A stretch of 6,635 nt of DNA from Anaerolineae bacterium. GTDB taxonomy: Bacteria; Chloroflexota; Anaerolineae; B4-G1; DUEL01. Position numbers and translations under genes: made by a program. The stretch is from positions 1-6,635 of the forward strand of contig JAOZPF010000166.1 in NCBI GenBank assembly GCA_029932895.1, in the 5' to 3' direction. Below are positions 1-3,773 of this stretch, one piece after another. Every line of letters begins with the position of its first letter. Position 1 is the stretch's first letter. The notes beneath the pieces were generated by a model, which ran no database searches, was not told the origin of the DNA, and worked only from the letters and a program-made list of their open reading frames with translations.

Positions 1-389
1 GCAAAACTCATTCCTTCCATGAGATCGGCGCGGTAGAGGCGGACCGCTTCGGCCAGGTCGGCGAGGCGACCGCTCGCCAGCAAGGCCGCGCAATGCTCCG
101 TGTCCGTCCGGCAGCGTTCCGAGGGCGAAAACTCGGCGGTGTGCCGTGTCACCTCCAGGCAGCCAGGCAGGAGGTGGGCCAGGTTGTGCAGCACGCGCCG
201 CAGATTGCTCAGGGCGCGTGTCTCGCTTTTTTCTCCCCAGAAAAGCCCGGCTAGGTGGCGGCGGGCCACGGGCCGATGCTGCAAGGCCAAGTAACCCAGC
301 AGCGCCAGCGCCTTTTCCGACTCGAAACCGTCGAGGGGAACGCCATCACGCTCCACTTGGACGAACCCAAAAAGGCGCACGTAGAACAT
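1..389 (-). CDS. BTAD/SARP-type transcriptional regulator, N-terminal part (truncated by window edge)
   Basis: Reading leftward from an ATG at 389-387, the frame stays open for 129 codons to the window edge. The protein begins MFYVRLFGFVQVERDGVPL and continues with FESEKALALLGYLAL, RRHLAGLFWGEKSE and ALSNLRRVLHNL. This is the typical N-terminal OmpR-like winged helix of SARP/BTAD activators: a short beta-sheet, the 'K-alLLaYLal' helix, the 'aGLfWge' turn, and the 'NLRrvLh-L' recognition helix, in about residues 1-85. The segment after it (LASGRLADLAEAVRLYRADLMEGM, about 103-126) looks like the start of the bacterial transcriptional activation domain. Such proteins bind DNA and activate nearby promoters. 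In Chloroflexota they are often fused to NTPase and TPR domains, which would lie outside this window. The start is chosen because the family match begins at once; a weak GGGGAT lies 7 nt upstream. The out-of-frame ATG at 396-394 gives no family match. The gene is divergent from all the others here and may regulate them (inference). Confidence 0.85.
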   Translation of the reverse strand, partial: MFYVRLFGFVQVERDGVPLDGFESEKALALLGYLALQHRPVARRHLAGLFWGEKSETRALSNLRRVLHNLAHLLPGCLEVTRHTAEFSPSERCRTDTEHCAALLASGRLADLAEAVRLYRADLMEGMSF

Positions 390-417
390 ATTTCATCCCC
401 GTTCTCTCGTTGCCATT

Positions 418-444
418 CTCCCGCAGGTTCGGGACCTGCGGGAG
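418..444. repeat. Perfect hairpin repeat, copy 1 (REP-like)
   Basis: The arms CTCCCGCAGGT (418-428) and ACCTGCGGGAG (434-444) are exact reverse complements, 11 bp, around the loop TCGGG. No T-tract follows on either strand, so it does not look like an intrinsic terminator. It lies 28 nt upstream of the regulator start, inside that gene's likely 5' leader. A second copy with the same arms is at 715-742. Two copies with the same arms, different loops and shared downstream bases (GGAT) fit a small dispersed REP-like element rather than a gene-specific structure. Confidence 0.8.
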
Positions 445-456
445 GATTGATGCCAG

Positions 457-473
457 CGAACGATTTACGAACG
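457..473. promoter_or_regulatory. Direct repeat CGAACG with 11-bp period, possible operator
   Basis: CGAACG occurs at 457-462 and again at 468-473, separated by ATTTA. Counted as seven-base units (CGAACGA, CGAACGT) the spacer is 4 nt and the period 11 bp. SARP-family activators are known to bind seven-base direct repeats with a 4-nt spacer, and a gene encoding a SARP/BTAD-type domain starts 68 nt away. The match could be chance: there are only two units, and the spacing to the candidate -10 at 492 is longer than the usual SARP arrangement. Confidence 0.25.
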
Positions 474-491
474 TTTTGCCGGTAACTTGTC

Positions 492-497
492 TATGAT
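492..497 (+). promoter_or_regulatory. Possible -10 element (TATGAT)
   Basis: TATGAT matches the bacterial -10 consensus at five of six positions. It would place transcription start near 504, about 28 nt before the ATG at 532, which would suit that start for the small protein. No good -35 hexamer sits 16-18 nt upstream, so an activator would probably be needed. The call is tentative. Confidence 0.2.
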
Positions 498-531
498 GGC
501 ACAAATCCCTGGAAACGCAAGTGGGGCAGCG

Positions 532-729
532 ATGCGCCCACACTCTCGATACGACCGCGTGTTTTTATTGCGCTGCTGGCAAGAGAACGGCGACCTGGCG
601 AACAGCAGCCGGACGCATTGGTGTTTCCTGTTGGAAGAGGTCGCACCGCAACGGGGGCGCAAGGGTTTTGTCACTCTGGAAGACCTGCTGACGTTTCTGC
701 GCCGGGAGTTTGACCCTCCCGCAGGTTGA
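532..729 (+). CDS. Small conserved-type hypothetical protein, 65 aa
   Basis: The product starts MRPHSRYDRVFLLRCWQENG and ends VTLEDLLTFLRREFDPPAG. It is soluble, with no signal peptide or membrane segment. The pattern is an N-terminal 'Y-r-vFLLRcWqE' strand, a central 'HWCFLLEEV' strand, a basic turn 'QRGRKGF', and a C-terminal 'tLEdLltFLrrEf' helix. This resembles very short proteins I associate with Chloroflexota, of the form 'SyLLRLWr...W r f sLed...rrGFasLeaLfaFL'. Their function is not known to me. The start at 532 is preferred because the recognisable pattern begins there, GTGGGG lies upstream, and the candidate -10 at 492 would exclude earlier starts. ATG at 493 or 496 or TTG at 487 would add up to 15 unremarkable residues. 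The final codons and the TGA stop come from the second hairpin repeat (715-742), so the original C-terminus may have been changed by insertion of that repeat. Confidence 0.6.
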   Translation: MRPHSRYDRVFLLRCWQENGDLANSSRTHWCFLLEEVAPQRGRKGFVTLEDLLTFLRREFDPPAG

Positions 730-742
730 GACCTGCGGGAGG
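715..742. repeat. Perfect hairpin repeat, copy 2 (REP-like), overlapping a stop codon
   Basis: The arms CCTCCCGCAGGT (715-726) and ACCTGCGGGAGG (731-742) are exact reverse complements, 12 bp, around the tetraloop TGAG. The arms are the same as copy 1 at 418-444, extended by one pair. The loop holds the TGA stop (727-729) of the small protein. The right arm ends 5 nt before the Shine-Dalgarno site of the membrane protein gene at 759. In mRNA this stem would separate the two genes. It could protect or destabilise one part of the message, or affect initiation at 759. No T-tract follows. Confidence 0.85.
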
Positions 743-747
743 ATGTG

Positions 748-754
748 AAGGAGG
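748..754 (+). promoter_or_regulatory. Strong ribosome binding site fixing the start at 759
   Basis: AAGGAGG lies 4 nt before the ATG at 759. It decides the start of the membrane protein in favour of 759 over the upstream in-frame TTG at 726, which sits inside the hairpin and would add 11 low-complexity residues. Confidence 0.8.
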
Positions 755-758
755 TGCA

Positions 759-1361
759 ATGCCGAACGAGACTCACATCTGTTGGGACTATGAGGGCAAA
801 CCGGACCCGTTGGTGGGCACCGGCGCAACCCGCGCCGAGAGGTCGCTGGTGTGGGTCGCCGGGTTGGCGACTCTGGCATTCTATGCCCTCATCTACAAAA
901 CGGGGCGGCTGGACTGGTCGTGGTGGCAGTACCTGATCGCCGGAGTCATCGCCCTGGACGTGGGCGGCGGCGTGGTGGCAAACAGCCTCAACTCTTGCAA
1001 GCGATTCTACCACGCCCCCTTGCAGCCGAACGAGACCGGGAGCGTCGCCGCCGCTAAAAACCACTGGTTCTTTGTCGCTCTGCACCTTCACCCCATCCTT
1101 GTGTGGGGTCTGTACGGCGGCGGTCTGCGGTACGGTCTGGCGTGGTACGTCCTCCTCCTGCTGGGTAGCGCCGCCGTGCTCGAGACGCCACTCTACCTGC
1201 ACCGTCCCGTGGCGATGCTCGGCATCCTCCTGGCTCTGCTGGTGAACGCCTACCTCATCCCGCCCCTAGTCGGCTTTGAATGGCTGATGCCGGCCCTGTT
1301 CGTCAAGATTGTCTACGGTCACTTGGTACGGGAAGAGCCGTACCGCCCACTCCCTGCTTGA
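759..1361 (+). CDS. Multipass membrane protein of unknown function, 200 aa
   Basis: The product has about five or six hydrophobic segments: roughly residues 28-46, 57-76, 102-118, 124-142, 150-168, and a shorter one at 170-187. It starts with a hydrophilic cytoplasmic-looking stretch (MPNETHICWDYEGKPDP) and has no cleavable signal peptide. Polar residues stand out next to or inside the membrane: D67 in ALDVGGGVVANS (65-76), followed by KRFYH (81-85), and the histidines in NHWFFVALHLHP (101-112). Such a 'D-x-GGGvvaN ... KRfYH ... H..F.alH.HP' layout looks like a conserved small membrane protein family, but I cannot name it. The clustered His/Asp could bind a metal or a lipid head group (inference). 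It starts 29 nt after the small protein, with the hairpin repeat between, and ends 17 nt before the LVIVD-repeat gene, so co-transcription is likely. It could help export or anchor the two secreted products, but nothing in the sequence proves this. Confidence 0.85.
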   Translation: MPNETHICWDYEGKPDPLVGTGATRAERSLVWVAGLATLAFYALIYKTGRLDWSWWQYLIAGVIALDVGGGVVANSLNSCKRFYHAPLQPNETGSVAAAKNHWFFVALHLHPILVWGLYGGGLRYGLAWYVLLLLGSAAVLETPLYLHRPVAMLGILLALLVNAYLIPPLVGFEWLMPALFVKIVYGHLVREEPYRPLPA

Positions 1362-1366
1362 GGCTA

Positions 1367-1372
1367 AAGGAG
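1367..1372 (+). promoter_or_regulatory. Ribosome binding site fixing the start at 1379
   Basis: AAGGAG lies 6 nt before the ATG at 1379, and a proper signal peptide follows that ATG directly. An open frame extends back to 1280, but that part overlaps the membrane protein gene and would put 33 unrelated residues ahead of the signal peptide, so it is rejected. Confidence 0.75.
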
Positions 1373-1378
1373 AGAGAT

Positions 1379-3691
1379 ATGACAAAGCACAGAACGGCAA
1401 AATTGGTCCTGGCGATGCTCATCGTCATCACCCTGGGGGTTGCCCCTTTTCTCTCGACCGACGCCGCGGTGAGAGCAAAGGCTATAGCACCGCCCCGCGA
1501 TACGCCCCAAGCCACACAGTCCGAGACCGTAGAGTACGTCGGTCAGGTCGGCGGCTCTATCTACGCCGTGGACGTGCAAGGCAACTATGCCTACATCGGT
1601 GAGGGGCCGAGGCTGGTCATACTGAACGTCTCCGATCCCGCCCACCCCACCGTGGTAAGCGCAACAGACCCGCTGCCCGAGGTTGTGGTAGGCGTGACAG
1701 TAGTGGGAGACTATGCCTACGTCGCCGATGGATACGCTGGTATGTGGGTGATCGACATCAGCGACCCGGCCCACCCTACCGCAATCAGCTCCTACGACAC
1801 GGATGGATACTCGCGCGACGTGTGCATAGCAGGGAGCTATGCCTATGTCGCCGACGGAAGCGGCGGATTGGCGATAATAGACATCAGCGACCTAGACAAC
1901 CCTTCCCTCGTCAGCACCCACGACAATGCTTTTTCGGGCAATGCTCGCGAGGTGGATGTGGCGGGCAACTATGCCTATGTCGCCGACAAGGACGGCGGCC
2001 TGCTGGTGATAGACGTGAGCGACCCAATCAGTCCCACCACGGTAGGCACCTATAAAGAGGACTATTATTACAGAGCGTATGGCGTAGAGATAACCGGAAA
2101 CTATGCCTACGTCGCTTCCGGCGAGGACGGCCTAGAAATCCTGGACGTGAGCGACCCAACCGCACCCACCAAGAGCAGCGAGTATCCGTTGAGTTTCGCG
2201 GGGGGGCTGGACCTGGTGGGGAATATCGCCTATGTCGCCGGCGGAGCGGACGGCCTGCATATCCTGGACATAAGCAATCCGGCCAACCCCACCGGACTAG
2301 GGTTTTACCTGCGCACCTATGGCGCTAACGACGTAGTGGCGGCAGGCGACTATGCCTATGTTCTCGACGCCTCCAGAACTCTGCGGGTGATGAACGTCAG
2401 CGACCCGGACGACATCACAACGGTCAGCCTGTACGACGCGATATCGTCCGCTTACGACGTCGCAGTGTCGGGGGACTATGCTTACATCGCCGACCACGGA
2501 GCCGGCGGCCTGTGGGTAGTCGATACGAGTGACCCCGCCAACCCCACAAAGGTCGGCTCTTGTCTAGGCTCTTACGACCTAAGATACGCTTCGGCAGTGG
2601 CAGCAGCAGGAAAGTATGCCTACCTCGCCGGCAGCAACGGTTTGGCTGTTCTGGACGTGGGCGACCCGGCCCATCCCACCGAGGTGGGCTTTATCTCCGG
2701 GTATGCCCAAGACGTGGCCGTGGCCGAGAACATTGCCTATGTCGCCAGCATCGGCAAAGGGCTGTGGATCGTGGACGTGAGCAACCCGACCAATCCCACC
2801 GAGATCAGCTATTACAACTCCTTCAGCATAACCGGCAACGCCTGGGGCGTGGCGGTGGCAGGAGACTATGCCTATGTCATCAACGGGCTCCTGCACATTG
2901 TGGACATCAGCGACCCGGCTCACCCGGTCGGGGTCGCCGACTATACTCCATCCAACACAGCCGACGGCGTGACGGTGGCAGATGACTATGCTTACCTCGT
3001 CACCAGGAGCGGTATAGAGGTAGTAGACGTGAGTGACCCAGCCAACCCTACGGGTGTCAGTTCCTGCGGCTCGGGCGAGAAAGAGGGTGTGGTAGTGGAT
3101 GGAAACTATGCCTATGTCACCACCTACAGCAGTTGGCTAGAAGTAATAGACATAAGCGACCCAAGCAACCCCACAGAAGTCAGCTCTTACAGCTTGGCTG
3201 GTCACTCCTACGGCCTGACAAAAGAGGGGGACTATGTCTACATCGCCAGTATGAACGGCGGCCTCTACATCCTGCGGCACCGTCCCCCGGCCCCCGACCT
3301 CACCCCTTCGACCAAGAGAGTCGCACCGCAACAAGCCACGGCAGGAGAGACGGTCACTTTTACCGTGCGTCTGGTCAACAGCGGGGACCTCAGCGCGACG
3401 ACATCATTTACCGACACGCTGCCCGCCGCGTTGCTGCTGCAAGGGACACCCACCGCCAGCAGCAGCCCAACGCCGACCGTGAACGGCTCCACCATCACCT
3501 GGCAGGGGACGGTCACCGCCGGGGAAAGCGTGACCATCACCTACGCCACGATGCTCACCTCGAGCACAACGCTCACCCCGACCGCCGTCAACGAAGCGTA
3601 CATCGCCGACGGGCGGGGCAATGTCTACCTGCGGCGGGCCATAGTCAACGCACGCCACGTCTACTTGCCGCTGGTGCTGCGTCAGTATTGA
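1379..3691 (+). CDS. Secreted LVIVD-repeat beta-propeller protein with DUF11-like domain, 770 aa
   Basis: Residues 1 to about 30-35 form a signal peptide: MTKHRTAK, a hydrophobic core LVLAMLIVITLGVAPFL, then a cleavage site near TDAA or RAKA. About residues 56-632 hold 14 LVIVD repeats of about 42 aa. Each reads roughly 'v.v.GdYAYVAdg.gGL.ViDiSDPahPt.vs.y', with the tyrosine motif at about residue 70 in the first and 619 in the last. LVIVD repeats are predicted to fold as beta-propeller blades on the cell surface of bacteria and archaea; fourteen units would suit two seven-bladed propellers (inference). About residues 639-750 resemble the DUF11 Ig-like domain (VTFTVRLVNSGDLSATTSFTDTLP, then ITWQGTVTAGESVTITY). 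The protein ends HVYLPLVLRQY, a tail similar to that of the next gene. No catalytic motif is visible, so binding or adhesion is more likely than catalysis. It lies 17 nt after the membrane protein gene and 82 nt before the beta-helix gene. Confidence 0.95.
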   Translation: MTKHRTAKLVLAMLIVITLGVAPFLSTDAAVRAKAIAPPRDTPQATQSETVEYVGQVGGSIYAVDVQGNYAYIGEGPRLVILNVSDPAHPTVVSATDPLPEVVVGVTVVGDYAYVADGYAGMWVIDISDPAHPTAISSYDTDGYSRDVCIAGSYAYVADGSGGLAIIDISDLDNPSLVSTHDNAFSGNAREVDVAGNYAYVADKDGGLLVIDVSDPISPTTVGTYKEDYYYRAYGVEITGNYAYVASGEDGLEILDVSDPTAPTKSSEYPLSFAGGLDLVGNIAYVAGGADGLHILDISNPANPTGLGFYLRTYGANDVVAAGDYAYVLDASRTLRVMNVSDPDDITTVSLYDAISSAYDVAVSGDYAYIADHGAGGLWVVDTSDPANPTKVGSCLGSYDLRYASAVAAAGKYAYLAGSNGLAVLDVGDPAHPTEVGFISGYAQDVAVAENIAYVASIGKGLWIVDVSNPTNPTEISYYNSFSITGNAWGVAVAGDYAYVINGLLHIVDISDPAHPVGVADYTPSNTADGVTVADDYAYLVTRSGIEVVDVSDPANPTGVSSCGSGEKEGVVVDGNYAYVTTYSSWLEVIDISDPSNPTEVSSYSLAGHSYGLTKEGDYVYIASMNGGLYILRHRPPAPDLTPSTKRVAPQQATAGETVTFTVRLVNSGDLSATTSFTDTLPAALLLQGTPTASSSPTPTVNGSTITWQGTVTAGESVTITYATMLTSSTTLTPTAVNEAYIADGRGNVYLRRAIVNARHVYLPLVLRQY
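1544..3279 (+). repeat. Fourteen LVIVD coding repeats
   Basis: The protein-level unit recurs 14 times with a mean spacing of 42.2 residues (about 127 bp). At DNA level the core TATGCCTATGTC is exact in at least units 3, 4, 11 and 13 and nearly exact in most others; the SDPA/SNPA segment is also well kept. Units 6 and 10 have lost the first tyrosine of the core (GNIAYVA, ENIAYVA). The last unit ends early, at GGLYILRH, before the DUF11-like domain. Similarity at DNA level gives scope for recombination that would change unit number. Confidence 0.9.
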
Positions 3692-3773
3692 GCCGGACCC
3701 GCAATGACGCGCAACACACCTCCCAGGTGCGTCGCACGTTGCGGGAAAAGAAATTCGTTACGAGGAGGTTGAA
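3692..3773 (+). promoter_or_regulatory. Short intergenic gap with a strong ribosome binding site
   Basis: AGGAGGT (3763-3769) lies 4 nt before the ATG at 3774 and fixes that start. The rest of the gap has only a weak imperfect stem (CGCAAC 3710-3715 with GTTGCG 3738-3743), no T-tract and no convincing promoter. The beta-helix gene is therefore probably transcribed together with the upstream gene. Confidence 0.55.

Noticed and set aside
100..496. Plus-strand open frames opposite the regulator
   Set aside because: The minus strand encodes a clear SARP/BTAD N-terminus here, and the plus-strand translations are Arg/Pro/Ala rich with no ribosome site.
743..748. ATG followed directly by TGA next to GGGAGG, a possible start-stop element
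   Set aside because: The GGGAGG touches the ATG with no spacer, and most of it is locked in the hairpin right arm, so initiation there is unlikely.
465..1202. Open frame of 245 codons on the minus strand
   Set aside because: It lies opposite both the small protein and most of the membrane protein gene, has no ribosome site or recognisable domain, and its composition (Gln, Arg, Val, Gly rich) is typical of the reverse of a GC-rich gene.
1544..3279. Regularly spaced repeats as a possible CRISPR array
   Set aside because: The repeats are in frame, about 127 bp apart, degenerate at DNA level and encode a known protein repeat. No short identical repeats with unique spacers occur anywhere in the window.
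3710..3743. Imperfect stem between the propeller and beta-helix genes as a possible terminator
   Set aside because: Only six outer pairs with a large interior, and no T-tract after it.
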